Shown: in pieces, positions 1 to 9,079 of the stretch
Layout: each line of letters starts with the position of its first letter
Position numbering within the stretch: the stretch's first letter is position 1
Source of the DNA: Flavobacteriaceae bacterium F08102
GTDB lineage: Bacteria > Bacteroidota > Bacteroidia > Flavobacteriales > Flavobacteriaceae
Length of the DNA stretch: 64,000 nucleotides
Reading direction: 5' to 3'
Assembly (NCBI GenBank): GCA_023015935.1
Contig: JALKAY010000002.1
Span: forward strand, 434,001-498,000
Translations under genes and position numbers: made by a program
The notes under the pieces: generated by a model
Database searches by the model: none
Told to the model about the DNA's origin: nothing
What the model saw: the letters and a program-made list of their open reading frames with translations, nothing else

Positions 1-1163
1 GCCACTAAGGAGTGTCCTTCTTTTTTAAATTTCTTATCGATGTTTAATGAGTATTGGATTGTTTTATCATCTTCTAGTTCAGGATCAAAACGTTGGCTGA
101 GATTAATTTGACCATCAGTGTTGGTGAATTTGGAATTGGTTGTAGTGTTGTTCTCATTGTTACTGTCTTTATAAAAAACACTTCCCGTAATTGAAGTACT
201 TTCATTGAGATACCATTCTATTCCGAAATTGGTGTTCAATCCTTTTCGAATTCGTTTTGTTTCTTTATCTTCTCTTAAAAAGGTACTTGGCGTTGGGGCA
301 ATGCCGAAAAATTCCTTATCGGTAAATGATTTTCCAGGTGAATTTTTATAACTGTATCCTGATGTCGTAAAGAAATTGAAATCACCAACGCGATAATTAA
401 TATTTCCTGAGATTCCTGCAGCGGTAGGGATTCCGGTATTCACTGTTACAGAACCGTTTAAGCCTTGGAGTTTACTTCTACGTAAAATAATATTTAAAAT
501 ACCTGCCGTACCTTCAGCGTCATAGCGTGCCGAGGGTGAGGTAATTACTTCCACCTTCTCAATGGCATCAGCTGGAAGTTGACGAAGAGCCTCAGAAGAA
601 TTTAGTCCAACTAAACCAGACGGTTTACCATTAATTAGAATTCTAACATTATCATTACCTCGTAATGCAACATTTCCTTCAACATCTACAGAAACAGAGG
701 GAACATTATCTAATACATCACTCACAGTTCCTCCTCGTACGGTAAGATCTTTACCAACGTTATAAATCTTTTTGTCAAGTTTAATTTCTACTGTAGTCTT
801 TTCTGCAATTAGTTCAATCTCATCTAAGGTTTCACTGTCTATTTCGAGACTTATGGTGCCCATGTCAAAATCAGTATCCAATTGTTTGTTTTGCAGCTTA
901 TAGCTTTTAAACGACAAATATTCTATGGATATATTATAGACCCCTTTATCAACCTCAATTTTAAAATTTCCTGCTGAATCGGTTAATCCACCTGTCACTG
1001 CACCTCCATTAATTGGGGTTAATACGATAGTAGCATATTCCAAAGGTTCTTTGGTTTCTTTATCTAAGACCTTCCCTTTAATTTGAATTTTTGCGGAAGG
1101 TGCTTGAGCATTTGCAGCGAAAAATGTTAAAATTGTTAAAAAATAGAGAATGAAATTTTTCAT
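1..1163 (-). CDS. TonB-dependent outer-membrane receptor, N-terminal part
   Basis: Only the first ~387 residues are in the window; the gene runs off the left edge. They show a signal peptide (MKNFILYFL...FAANAQ), a carboxypeptidase-regulatory-like beta-sandwich at about residues 27-105 (KGKVLDKETKEPLEYATI), and a TonB plug at about 120-225 with the family signatures GNVALRGNDNVRILINGKPSG and SPSARYDAEGTAGILNI. This is the architecture of the Bacteroidota receptors whose barrel is the 'outer membrane beta-barrel family' type. Such proteins import substrates across the outer membrane using TonB-ExbBD energy. The substrate cannot be read from the visible part. The start is the ATG whose complement lies at 1161-1163, directly before the signal peptide. 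No partner lipoprotein (SusD type) is visible on this side. Confidence 0.9.
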   Translation of the reverse strand, partial: MKNFILYFLTILTFFAANAQAPSAKIQIKGKVLDKETKEPLEYATIVLTPINGGAVTGGLTDSAGNFKIEVDKGVYNISIEYLSFKSYKLQNKQLDTDFDMGTISLEIDSETLDEIELIAEKTTVEIKLDKKIYNVGKDLTVRGGTVSDVLDNVPSVSVDVEGNVALRGNDNVRILINGKPSGLVGLNSSEALRQLPADAIEKVEVITSPSARYDAEGTAGILNIILRRSKLQGLNGSVTVNTGIPTAAGISGNINYRVGDFNFFTTSGYSYKNSPGKSFTDKEFFGIAPTPSTFLREDKETKRIRKGLNTNFGIEWYLNESTSITGSVFYKDSNNENNTTTNSKFTNTDGQINLSQRFDPELEDDKTIQYSLNIDKKFKKEGHSLV

Positions 1164-1309
1164 AAATTAGTTTCTATGTATTAATTTGATTGTTGCATCT
1201 TATATGACTCGCGAAAGTAAAATAGGTTCTATGAGTTCATTGTTAAATAAAAGTTAAAAAGAGATTGTGAAAAAAAGCAGATCGAATAGGTTCTTTTGGG
1301 TAATTTTTC

Positions 1310-1317
1310 TATTTTTG
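1310..1317 (+). promoter_or_regulatory. Bacteroidota -7 promoter element
   Basis: TATTTTTG matches the TAnnTTTG element recognised by Bacteroidota sigma factor. It lies 13 bases before the ATG of the 56-residue protein. No TTG is seen at the usual 17-23 base spacing upstream, so only the -7 half supports the call. Confidence 0.4.
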
Positions 1318-1330
1318 TGGCGATAATAAA

Positions 1331-1501
1331 ATGAACACTATGGAATTTTCTCAATTTTTAGGATTTTTAGCATTTTTAACGGTTTTCACCATGGGGTTTT
1401 GGTTAATGATTTTTTTATTAACCTTCGTAATACCTTATTGGGTTATGGGATATCTAAGAGAAAACGCACAATTAAAGAAGCAAGCAAAACAGCATAAATA
1501 A
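1331..1501 (+). CDS. small membrane protein, 56 residues, uncharacterised
   Basis: This short ORF starts at ATG 1331 and stops with TAA at 1499-1501. The sequence is one long hydrophobic stretch from about residue 9 to 42 (FLGFLAFLTVF, then WLMIFLLTFVIPYWVMGY), followed by a basic tail (LKKQAKQHK). That fits one hairpin or one long membrane helix with a cytoplasmic tail. It has a -7-like element just upstream and a perfect intrinsic terminator 20 bases downstream, so it looks like a monocistronic gene rather than a chance ORF. I do not recognise a family and assign no function. Confidence 0.6.
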   Translation: MNTMEFSQFLGFLAFLTVFTMGFWLMIFLLTFVIPYWVMGYLRENAQLKKQAKQHK

Positions 1502-1521
1502 ATAACGTATTTTACGGTATG

Positions 1522-1557
1522 AAAAAAGGTTGATTCGTCAGAATCAACCTTTTTTTT
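1522..1557. terminator. bidirectional intrinsic terminator
   Basis: A perfect 15-bp inverted repeat: arm 1522-1536 (AAAAAAGGTTGATTC), loop GTCA, arm 1541-1555 (GAATCAACCTTTTTT), then more T. It lies between the 56-residue ORF on the plus strand and the ArsC gene on the minus strand, which converge here, and can serve both. Confidence 0.9.
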
Positions 1558-1605
1558 GTGCCTATTAGAACAATTTCTAGGTAAAATTAACCTAAAATAA
1601 TGTAG

Positions 1606-1953
1606 TTAAATAAGTTGTTTGATGTTTTCTGGAGGTCTTCCGATAACAGCCATATTCCCTTTAACGACAATTGGACGTTCAATGAGTTTAGGATGGTTGT
1701 GCATTGCTTTTATAATATCTTGATCAGACATGGACTTATGTTTAAATTCATCCTTCCAAATTTGCTCTGATTTGCGAACTAACGCTAAGGGGGGGATTTT
1801 GAGTTTATTGAGAATCTCTTTAATTTCTTCTTCTGAAGGAGGATTTTTTAAATAATCAACAATTTCGAATTCGACTTGTGCATCTTTTAAGATTTGTAGT
1901 CCTTGACGAGATTTACTACAACGTGGGTTATGATATATCTTCATAGGGTTCAT
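1606..1953 (-). CDS. arsC: ArsC-family reductase (arsenate reductase, glutaredoxin type)
   Basis: A 115-residue thioredoxin-fold protein of normal ArsC length. The N-terminal strand leads into NPRCSKSRQ with the catalytic Cys at residue 12, and the C-terminal part has the family motif ERPIVVKGNMAVIGRPPENI. Members reduce arsenate to arsenite using glutathione or glutaredoxin; Bacteroidota copies often stand alone, without other ars genes, as here, so the true substrate is uncertain. The Spx branch is less likely because Spx proteins use CxxC or CxxS in another context. Translation may begin at the first ATG (1953) or at Met4 (1944), which fits the usual MKIYHNPRC start better. Confidence 0.85.
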   Translation of the reverse strand: MNPMKIYHNPRCSKSRQGLQILKDAQVEFEIVDYLKNPPSEEEIKEILNKLKIPPLALVRKSEQIWKDEFKHKSMSDQDIIKAMHNHPKLIERPIVVKGNMAVIGRPPENIKQLI

Positions 1954-2095
1954 TTTAAATTACGAAGCTAATAAATTTTAATTGAAATCGAATCCTACAG
2001 TACGTTTCTCTTTTTTACACTTTGTGAAAAATGTTTTTTCCTTGGAATGTTAAATCTAGTTTTAGATTATGTTTATCTTTATCCCCTTTTTAATT

Positions 2096-2863
2096 ATGAT
2101 TATAACAGATACACATACCCATTTGTATTCCGAACAATTTGACGATGATCGCGATGCGATGATGCAAAGAGCAATTGATCAGGGGGTAAAGCGTTTTTTT
2201 ATACCCGCAATTGATTCAAATTATACAAAAGCGATGTTTGAATTGGAGCGAAATTACCCAACGTATGTACATTTGATGACTGGGGTTCATCCAACGAGTG
2301 TTAAGGAAAATATAGCGGAGGAATTGGCGCATGTAGAAGGCTTACTCAAGCAACGTGATTTTGTGGCTATCGGAGAAATTGGGATTGATTTATATTGGGA
2401 TAAAACCTTTTTACAAGCTCAACAAGATGCATTTAAACTACAAATTAAATGGGCGAAAGAGAATGCATTACCCATTGTTATTCACTGTCGGAATGCTTTT
2501 AATGAGGTTTTTGAAATCCTTGACGAAGAAAATGACGAGACTCTCTTTGGGATTTTTCACTGTTTTACGGGGACTAAAGAGCAAGCAGAGCGAGCCATTT
2601 CTTATGGGATGAAATTAGGTATTGGAGGCGTTGTTACGTTTAAGAATGGTGGACTTGATACATTTTTAGCTGATATACCTTTAAAACATATCGTGTTAGA
2701 AACGGATGCTCCTTATTTAGCACCAGTGCCCTTTCGCGGAAAACGGAATGAAAGTAGTTATATCGTAAAAGTATTGGAAAAATTAGCATTGATTTATACC
2801 TTAGACCCCGTAGAAATTGCTAACCAAACTACCCAAAATTCAAAAGATATATTTGGAATTTGA
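2096..2863 (+). CDS. tatD: TatD family metal-dependent hydrolase
   Basis: A 255-residue TIM-barrel amidohydrolase. The metal-binding DTHTHL is at the N terminus, followed by GEIGID (Glu ligand), VIHCR, FHCFTG and the C-terminal LETDAPYLAP, all in TatD order. TatD proteins are Mg-dependent 3'-5' DNases linked to DNA repair and fragmentation. I chose ATG 2096 because the preceding in-frame ATG at 2069 would only add a hydrophobic nine-residue extension not expected in the family. The 3' end overlaps the start region of the ogt gene, and both would serve DNA maintenance. Confidence 0.93.
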   Translation: MIITDTHTHLYSEQFDDDRDAMMQRAIDQGVKRFFIPAIDSNYTKAMFELERNYPTYVHLMTGVHPTSVKENIAEELAHVEGLLKQRDFVAIGEIGIDLYWDKTFLQAQQDAFKLQIKWAKENALPIVIHCRNAFNEVFEILDEENDETLFGIFHCFTGTKEQAERAISYGMKLGIGGVVTFKNGGLDTFLADIPLKHIVLETDAPYLAPVPFRGKRNESSYIVKVLEKLALIYTLDPVEIANQTTQNSKDIFGI

Positions 2864-3335
2864 AAGTGTAACATATTATCATACACCCATTGGTACGGCA
2901 AGAATTATTGGGGATGAAGATGGAATTTCTTCGGTGACAGTTATTGATACCGAAGTGCCTAATTCAACTAATATTCCCAAGTGTTTACAGCCATGTGTTC
3001 AACAATTGGAAGAATATTTCAATCAAGAACGCACTTCTTTTGATCTTAAACTTAATCCGCAAGGAACTGATTTTCAGAAAGTGGTATGGTCGCAATTACA
3101 AAAAATTCCCTATGGGCAAACGGTATCGTATCAAAAACTTAGTAAAGACATCGGAGATGGAAGAGCCATCCGAGCGGTTGCTGCTGCGAATGGTAAAAAT
3201 CCCTTATGGATTATTATTCCGTGTCATCGCGTTATTGGTGCTGATGGATCTTTAACTGGATATGCTGGAGGTTTATGGAGAAAACGTTGGCTCTTAGAGC
3301 ATGAGAATCCTCCAAAACAACAATCCCTTTTTTAG
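2853..3335 (+). CDS. ogt: methylated-DNA--protein-cysteine methyltransferase
   Basis: The protein transfers O6-alkyl groups from guanine to its own cysteine. It has the short N-terminal domain and the C-terminal DNA-binding domain with GRAIRAVAAANGKNP (Arg finger region) and IIPCHRVIGADGSLTGYAGG, where PCHR holds the acceptor cysteine. The start is uncertain: no ATG or GTG is available, and I prefer TTG 2853, which overlaps the tatD stop by 11 bases and puts YYHTPIGT near the N terminus as in relatives. TTG 2817 is possible and would add 12 residues. The length of about 160 residues is normal. It is probably cotranscribed with tatD. Confidence 0.92.
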   Translation: MEFESVTYYHTPIGTARIIGDEDGISSVTVIDTEVPNSTNIPKCLQPCVQQLEEYFNQERTSFDLKLNPQGTDFQKVVWSQLQKIPYGQTVSYQKLSKDIGDGRAIRAVAAANGKNPLWIIIPCHRVIGADGSLTGYAGGLWRKRWLLEHENPPKQQSLF

Positions 3336-3408
3336 AGGGGATCTGTAAGGTGTAGTCTTGCTCTTTAATCCTTAACCCTTATATTTAACGATTTAACGAG
3401 TTGATGTA

Positions 3409-6400
3409 ATGCCTAAATTTCTCTTCATTTGTTTTCTTTGTACGAGCACTACACTCTTAGCTCAAGTAGATCATAGTAGCGTACAAATTAAAACATTTAA
3501 GGTTTTGACATCAACCATACAGATTGATAGTCTTAGTATCAGTCCCTATTACTTTAATGTATTTGACGCGCAAAACACACGTATTGAACCGAGTCAGTAT
3601 TCAATCGATTTTTCAACGGCAACTTTGACAATTGATCCACAAAGATTTCAGACAATAACGGTTCATTATAAAGCACTTCCTTTGTTTTTAACGAAAGATT
3701 ATTCGGCAATTGATCAGCGTGTTATTATTGATAAGCCTACAGATTTATCGAGGCTTTACCGTGTTCAAGAAAAGAGAACAAGAAATGATTATATGCCTTT
3801 TAGTGGTTTGCAAACAGCAGGGAGTATTTCTCGTGGAATTACGGTGGGATCAAATCAAGATGCCGTCGTAAATTCTAATTTTGATTTACAAATTGCCGGA
3901 AACTTGTCGAAAGATATAAAAATTAGGGCCGCAATTACAGATACAAATGTCCCGATGCAAGAGCAAGGGTATTCGCAACGCCTAGAAGAATTTGATCAAG
4001 TGTATGTGGAAATGTTTACTGATCGATGGAAAGTTCAAGCAGGAGATATTAATTTACAAGAAACGGAACACTCTTTTTTGAGGTTTAATAAAAAAGTTGC
4101 TGGTATTAAGATCGATGCTCATTCGGCGGATGAACGATGGAATTATGCTGCTTCTGGAGCGCTAGTTCGGGGGCAATTTTCACGAAGTGAGTTTAATGGC
4201 CAAGAAGGAAATCAGGGACCTTATAAATTAAATGGTGCAAATGGAGCTCAGTTTATGATTATTATTTCAGGAAGTGAAACGGTGTACGTTAATGGTCAGC
4301 AAGTTCAACGTGGTGAGAATAATGCGTATACAATTGATTACACAACGGCCGAATTAACTTTTAATCCAACATTTCCCATTACAGGGCAAATGCGCATTGT
4401 TGTAGAATATCAATTCTCTAAGCGAAATTATACGCGGTTTGTAAGCCATGATGGAATATCCTATAAAGGGGATGATTTGCAAATTGGTTTGAGTTTTTAT
4501 AATGAGAATGACCTAAAGAATAGTCCAGTGCAACAAGATCTTAATGTGGACCAAAAAGAGGTGCTTGCCATGGCTGGAGATGACGAATCAAAAATGATTA
4601 TTTCTTCAGCAGTTCCTACGGTATTTGAAGAACATAAAATATTATACAAAAAAGAAACCATTGGAGGGATTACGATTTACCAATATACTACGGATCCAAA
4701 TGATGAAGTTTTTAATGTAACGTTTAGTTATGTAGGGGAGAATGCGGGGAGTTATCAAGTAGAAAATACCATTGCGAGTGGAAGGATATATAATTATGTA
4801 GGATTGGGTAATGGAGCGTATGAGCCAATATTACCTTTAATAGCACCTAATTCCTTACAAATAGTGGCGTTAAATACGGCCTATTCACCAACAGACCGTA
4901 TGAATTTATCAGCGAATGTAGCCTTGAGTAATCGTGATTTAAACTTGTTTTCTACTTTGAATGATAGTGATAATCAGGGATTAGCAACCGAATTTGAGTG
5001 GGCACAAACCTTAGTAGATAAGTCATGGCAATTAAAGAGTCAGGTACATTTTGAATGGATTGATCAAGATTTTAATACGGTAGAACGCTTTCGGCCTGTT
5101 GAGTTTTTTAGGGATTGGGATTTGGTAAATCCATTCGGTAATCAACAAAAAATTACAGGCGGGTTGCGTTGGAAACATCCTGAAAAGGGATTGGTACATT
5201 ATGCGTTTGACCAACTCAAATACACGCAAAATTATACCGGTAGAAGACATCAATTTGATACGAATTTGAAGCTAAATAGAACTGAATTAAAGGCTAAAGT
5301 TGAATTGGTAAAGAGTGAAAATAGCCAATTTGAAACAGAATTCAATCGTTGGGACGGACGTGTGAAACATCTTCTTCAAAAAAGTTGGGTTGGGATTGGC
5401 CTACAGGGTGAGCAACGCGAACGCCAACAAATTCAATCTGGACGCTTGGATTCAATGAGTCATCATTTTACTTCGGGAGATCTATATTACGGTATAGGAG
5501 ATACGGCGAAGGTTTTTGCTGAAGTAGGTTTATCGTTGAGTCAAACAGATAGTGTTTATCAGCAAAGTATAATGAAGGTGAACCATGCGAAAACGTTTTA
5601 TTTTCGATCAAAATTACTACAAAGTACACAGGCTAATTTGTTCTTATATGCAAATTATCGCACAGTAGATGCGAGATTTAGTCAAGATGAAGAGCAGTTA
5701 AATGCGCGTGTTAATTATTCACAGATTTTTGCAAATAATGCGGTAAAGTGGCAAACTTCGTATGAAACAAGTTCAGGTTCCTTGCCTCGACAATCGTATA
5801 GTTATATCGAAGTTGATACAGGACAAGGGTATTATACATGGGTTGATTATAATGAAAATGGCATTCAAGAGCTCGAGGAATTTGAGCAAGCTCAATTTCA
5901 GGATCAAGCAAACTATTTACGTGTGCTATTACCTTCTACAGAACGTGTAAAAACAAATGAAAATAAGTTTAGCCAATCGCTTTTAATTCACCCCAGCCAG
6001 TGGGTAACTCATACAGGAGTGAAAAAAACAATGGCAAAATTCACCAACCAAACCACCGTGCAAATTAACAGTAAACGTTTACGAACAAATGGCTTTAACT
6101 TAAACCCGTTTGCTATCCATGGCGATGCGGTGTTATCCTTGCAAACACTCTATAAAAACAGTTTGTATTTTAATCGAGGACAACAGCATTATTCAACAAC
6201 GTATACGTATTTGAACAGTAGAAATAAATCGACCTTCGCTACGGGTGATCAAGATTTTTCATCAGTACAACATCGCGTGAAATTCGAGCATAAATTGGGA
6301 GCGTTTTGGTTGTTGGCAAATCGAATGTCGCTTGGAAAATCGGCCGCTACCTCAGTGGGTTTTGCGTCAAGGAATTACCATCTTGATCTACGAGAAATTA

Positions 6401-6783
6401 GACCTAGCTTGGCATATATTTTGAATGCTCATACGCGATTTGAAGGAGCTTATTCTATAAAGCATAAGGAAAATACGATTAATGGGATGGAGCAATATGA
6501 CAATCAAACGGTGAGTTTAGACATACAATATCGAACAGCAAAGGGGTTTGGATTCAATACAACGTTAAATTATATAGATAATAAATTCGTAGGAAATGCA
6601 AATTCTCCTGTCGCTTATCAATTATTAGAAGGCCTAAGACCAGGGGTGAATTTCACCTGGCATGCTGGCATACAACAAAAACTAACGCAGTATTTAGATT
6701 TTAATCTCGTATATACAGGAAGGAAATCGGCTAAATTAAATGCTATTCATACCGGATCTATACAACTAAGAGCAAATTTTTAG
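3409..6783 (+). CDS. large outer-membrane beta-barrel-like protein, uncharacterised
   Basis: An 1124-residue exported protein. It has a signal peptide ending TTLLAQ, and most of the length alternates polar and hydrophobic residues in long strands with many aromatic residues, ending in IQLRANF, which fits an outer-membrane barrel with C-terminal aromatic. An N-terminal section to about residue 130 looks like a beta-sandwich, and the part beginning near SGSISRGITVGSNQDAV-type sequence (GSISRGITVGSNQDAVVNS) is a filament-like barrel start. Near residue 805 a loop VDYNENGIQELEEFE has the D-x-N-x-N-G-x-x-E spacing of an EF-hand-like calcium site. I recognise it as a conserved Bacteroidota surface protein but know no function. 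The gene stands alone; the next gene also encodes a barrel. Confidence 0.75.
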   Translation: MPKFLFICFLCTSTTLLAQVDHSSVQIKTFKVLTSTIQIDSLSISPYYFNVFDAQNTRIEPSQYSIDFSTATLTIDPQRFQTITVHYKALPLFLTKDYSAIDQRVIIDKPTDLSRLYRVQEKRTRNDYMPFSGLQTAGSISRGITVGSNQDAVVNSNFDLQIAGNLSKDIKIRAAITDTNVPMQEQGYSQRLEEFDQVYVEMFTDRWKVQAGDINLQETEHSFLRFNKKVAGIKIDAHSADERWNYAASGALVRGQFSRSEFNGQEGNQGPYKLNGANGAQFMIIISGSETVYVNGQQVQRGENNAYTIDYTTAELTFNPTFPITGQMRIVVEYQFSKRNYTRFVSHDGISYKGDDLQIGLSFYNENDLKNSPVQQDLNVDQKEVLAMAGDDESKMIISSAVPTVFEEHKILYKKETIGGITIYQYTTDPNDEVFNVTFSYVGENAGSYQVENTIASGRIYNYVGLGNGAYEPILPLIAPNSLQIVALNTAYSPTDRMNLSANVALSNRDLNLFSTLNDSDNQGLATEFEWAQTLVDKSWQLKSQVHFEWIDQDFNTVERFRPVEFFRDWDLVNPFGNQQKITGGLRWKHPEKGLVHYAFDQLKYTQNYTGRRHQFDTNLKLNRTELKAKVELVKSENSQFETEFNRWDGRVKHLLQKSWVGIGLQGEQRERQQIQSGRLDSMSHHFTSGDLYYGIGDTAKVFAEVGLSLSQTDSVYQQSIMKVNHAKTFYFRSKLLQSTQANLFLYANYRTVDARFSQDEEQLNARVNYSQIFANNAVKWQTSYETSSGSLPRQSYSYIEVDTGQGYYTWVDYNENGIQELEEFEQAQFQDQANYLRVLLPSTERVKTNENKFSQSLLIHPSQWVTHTGVKKTMAKFTNQTTVQINSKRLRTNGFNLNPFAIHGDAVLSLQTLYKNSLYFNRGQQHYSTTYTYLNSRNKSTFATGDQDFSSVQHRVKFEHKLGAFWLLANRMSLGKSAATSVGFASRNYHLDLREIRPSLAYILNAHTRFEGAYSIKHKENTINGMEQYDNQTVSLDIQYRTAKGFGFNTTLNYIDNKFVGNANSPVAYQLLEGLRPGVNFTWHAGIQQKLTQYLDFNLVYTGRKSAKLNAIHTGSIQLRANF

Positions 6784-6872
6784 ACCAAAAGAAGGGAGGA
6801 TTAAATTGTGTCGTGAAATACGCAACGTATCTAATTAATTTCATCTTAGGTCAAACAAGTAAAAATCAAATA

Positions 6873-7412
6873 ATGAAAATTTTTGTAACCATCTGTATAT
6901 TCTTTTGTTCAATAAGTTTATTAGCACAAGAAGAACTTCCACAAAAAAAGTATGAATTTAATATCAATGTTTTTAACACCATTATTTTTAAAGCACCGGA
7001 ATTATCTTTTGAGTATTTAATTGATGCGGAATCATCGATAGGGTCTTCTATCATGTTAAACTTAACAGAGAAAGAGGATAATAATGCGTTTATAGATGGG
7101 CCAAATTACCATGAAAACGTTGCTTTTACAGCCTATTATCGTCGTTTTTTTTCAAGTAAATATGCTTGGGGATTTTTTATTGAAACCTTTGGGATGTATA
7201 ACCAACAAGAAGTTGAGCAGTATATAAATGATTCATTTGTTAAGACAAATAATTTTGCGGTTGGTATTTCTGTAGGTGGGAAGTGGGTAAGTTCGAAAGG
7301 TTTTGTTTTTCAAATCCACGGAGGTGTAGGTAGAAATATTATTAGTTCTGATGATGTTAATAATACAGAGTTAGTTCCACGTCTAGGTGCATCATTTGGC
7401 CTTAGGTTTTAA
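6873..7412 (+). CDS. small outer-membrane beta-barrel protein, DUF3575-like
   Basis: A protein of 179 residues when started at ATG 6873, which begins a clean signal peptide (MKIFVTICIFFCSISLLAQ). An in-frame ATG at 6813 would place 20 residues before that signal and is unlikely. The mature part alternates strands and turns, has YRRFFSSKYAWGFFIETFG in the middle and ends in RLGASFGLRF, typical of an eight-stranded barrel with a C-terminal Phe. The pattern resembles the DUF3575 group of Bacteroidota; this assignment rests on overall look rather than a unique motif. It probably sits in the outer membrane; function unknown. Confidence 0.65.
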   Translation: MKIFVTICIFFCSISLLAQEELPQKKYEFNINVFNTIIFKAPELSFEYLIDAESSIGSSIMLNLTEKEDNNAFIDGPNYHENVAFTAYYRRFFSSKYAWGFFIETFGMYNQQEVEQYINDSFVKTNNFAVGISVGGKWVSSKGFVFQIHGGVGRNIISSDDVNNTELVPRLGASFGLRF

Positions 7413-7421
7413 CCCAAGGCC
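7398..7421. terminator. possible hairpin between converging genes
   Basis: GGCCTT (7398-7403) pairs with AAGGCC (7416-7421), and the inner GG/CC can extend the stem past one mismatch. It covers the stop codon of the barrel gene and faces the 3' end of glyS. There is no T run, so intrinsic termination is uncertain. Confidence 0.35.
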
Positions 7422-7443
7422 ATGATAAGGTTAAGTGCTATGG

Positions 7444-8985
7444 TTAGCCTATTTTTTGCAACCAATGTTTAAAGGACACTTCTTGATCAATGATGTTTTT
7501 TAAGTCCTTAATAGCAACTCTTTGTTGATCCATCGTATCTCTGTAACGGATAGTTACTGTGTTATCTGTTAATGTGTCGTGATCGACCGTAATGCAAAAG
7601 GGAGTTCCTAAGGCATCTTGTCTTCGATAGCGTCTTCCTACAGCATCCTTTTCATCGTACGCAATATTGAAATCCCATTGTAGGTCGGCTACAATTTTTT
7701 TAGCAATTTCTGGGAGTCCATCTTTTTTGACTAAGGGCAGAATCGCAGCTTTGGTTGGAGCTAATACAGCGGGTAATTTTAAAACGGTTCGTGTACTTCC
7801 GTTCTCTAGGGTTTCATCTTCAAGTGCTTTTGAAAAAACGGCTAAAAACATTCGATCTAAACCAATAGAAGTTTCAACTACATAGGGCACATAACTCTTA
7901 TTTTCTTCATGATCAAAATACTGTAATTTTTTACCGGAAAATTCTTCATGTGCTTTTAAATCAAAATCGGTTCTTGAATGAATTCCTTCGAGTTCTTTAA
8001 ACCCAAAAGGAAATTTGAATTCGATATCCGCAGCTGCATCGGCGTAATGTGCCAATTTATCATGATCGTGAAAACGGTAATTATCCTTACCTAAACCTAA
8101 AGACAAATGCCATTTCATGCGATTTTCTTTCCACTTCTCATACCATTCTTTTTGAGTTCCAGGTTTTACAAAAAATTGCATTTCCATTTGTTCAAATTCA
8201 CGCATTCTAAAAATAAATTGTCTTGCAACAATTTCATTTCTGAAAGCTTTTCCTGTTTGTGCAATACCAAAGGGAATTTTCATTCTCCCTGTTTTTTGCA
8301 CATTTAAAAAATTGACAAAGATGCCTTGTGCTGTTTCTGGACGTAAGTATAAATCGGTTGTATTATCAGCAGAGGCTCCTAATTTGGTGCCAAACATTAA
8401 ATTAAACTGCTTTACATCTGTCCAATTTTTTGAACCTGATAAAGGATCTGAAATTTCTAATTCTTCAATGAGGGCTTTGACATCAGCTAAATTTTCATCG
8501 GACAGCGATTTACCAAGCCGTTTTAAAATGGTGTCAATTTTCTCTTGGTATCCAAGAACACGCGGATTGGTCGAAACAAATTCATCGCGATTAAATGCAT
8601 CTCCAAAACGTTTAGAAGCTTTGGTAATTTCTTTGTTAATTTTAGCTTCAATTTTTGCGCAATAATCTTCAATGAGTACATCCGCACGGTATCTCTTTTT
8701 GGAATCTAAATTATCGATGAGTGGATCATTAAAAGCATCAACATGTCCGGATGCTTTCCATGTGGTGGGATGCATTAAGATTGCAGCATCTATACCTACA
8801 ATGTTCTCATGGAGTTGAACCATGGCTTTCCACCAATAGTTTCTAATGTTGTTTTTAAGTTCTACGCCATTTTGTGCGTAATCATATACCGCACTTAGTC
8901 CATCGTAAATTTCACTACTTTGAAATACGAATCCGTACTCTTTTGCGTGGGAGAGTACATTTTTAAATTTATCTTCTTGTGCCAT
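7444..8985 (-). CDS. glyS: glycyl-tRNA synthetase, dimeric (alpha2) type
   Basis: This 513-residue class II synthetase charges tRNA-Gly. It has the N-terminal FVFQSSEIYDGLSAVYDYAQ region, class II motif 2 (FRNEIVARQFIFRMREFEQMEM) region, the conserved YVVETSIGLDRMFLAVF of motif 3, and a C-terminal anticodon-binding domain starting near LAPTKAAILPLV. It is the single-chain eukaryote/archaea-like form, not the alpha2beta2 form of E. coli, as is normal in Bacteroidota. I start at the ATG ending at 8985 (MAQEDKFKNVL); an in-frame ATG 36 bases upstream adds MSLSTEISYFCR, which is not needed. Length fits the family. Confidence 0.96.
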   Translation of the reverse strand: MAQEDKFKNVLSHAKEYGFVFQSSEIYDGLSAVYDYAQNGVELKNNIRNYWWKAMVQLHENIVGIDAAILMHPTTWKASGHVDAFNDPLIDNLDSKKRYRADVLIEDYCAKIEAKINKEITKASKRFGDAFNRDEFVSTNPRVLGYQEKIDTILKRLGKSLSDENLADVKALIEELEISDPLSGSKNWTDVKQFNLMFGTKLGASADNTTDLYLRPETAQGIFVNFLNVQKTGRMKIPFGIAQTGKAFRNEIVARQFIFRMREFEQMEMQFFVKPGTQKEWYEKWKENRMKWHLSLGLGKDNYRFHDHDKLAHYADAAADIEFKFPFGFKELEGIHSRTDFDLKAHEEFSGKKLQYFDHEENKSYVPYVVETSIGLDRMFLAVFSKALEDETLENGSTRTVLKLPAVLAPTKAAILPLVKKDGLPEIAKKIVADLQWDFNIAYDEKDAVGRRYRRQDALGTPFCITVDHDTLTDNTVTIRYRDTMDQQRVAIKDLKNIIDQEVSFKHWLQKIG

Positions 8986-9022
8986 GCGGCAAAAATAGCT
9001 AATTTCGGTGGATAGGGACAAA

Positions 9023-9060
9023 AAAAAAGTGTAAATACAATGTTGAATTTACACTTTTTT
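9023..9060 (-). terminator. intrinsic terminator of the coiled-coil membrane protein gene
   Basis: A perfect 14-bp stem, AAAAAAGTGTAAAT (9023-9036) with ATTTACACTTTTTT (9047-9060), around a 10-base loop. On the minus strand it lies 20 bases after the stop of the 9080-9985 gene and separates it from glyS. Confidence 0.85.
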
Positions 9061-9079
9061 GATTCTTTGGTTTGGTGTC

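Noticed and set aside
1974-2068. Hairpin-like TTTTT.CAC/GTG.AAAAA between the ArsC and TatD genes
   Set aside because: It contains a bulge and lies between divergent starts, where a terminator is not expected.
7667-8665. Plus-strand open frames opposite glyS
   Set aside because: They lie antisense within a clear synthetase gene, have no family features and follow from its codon use.
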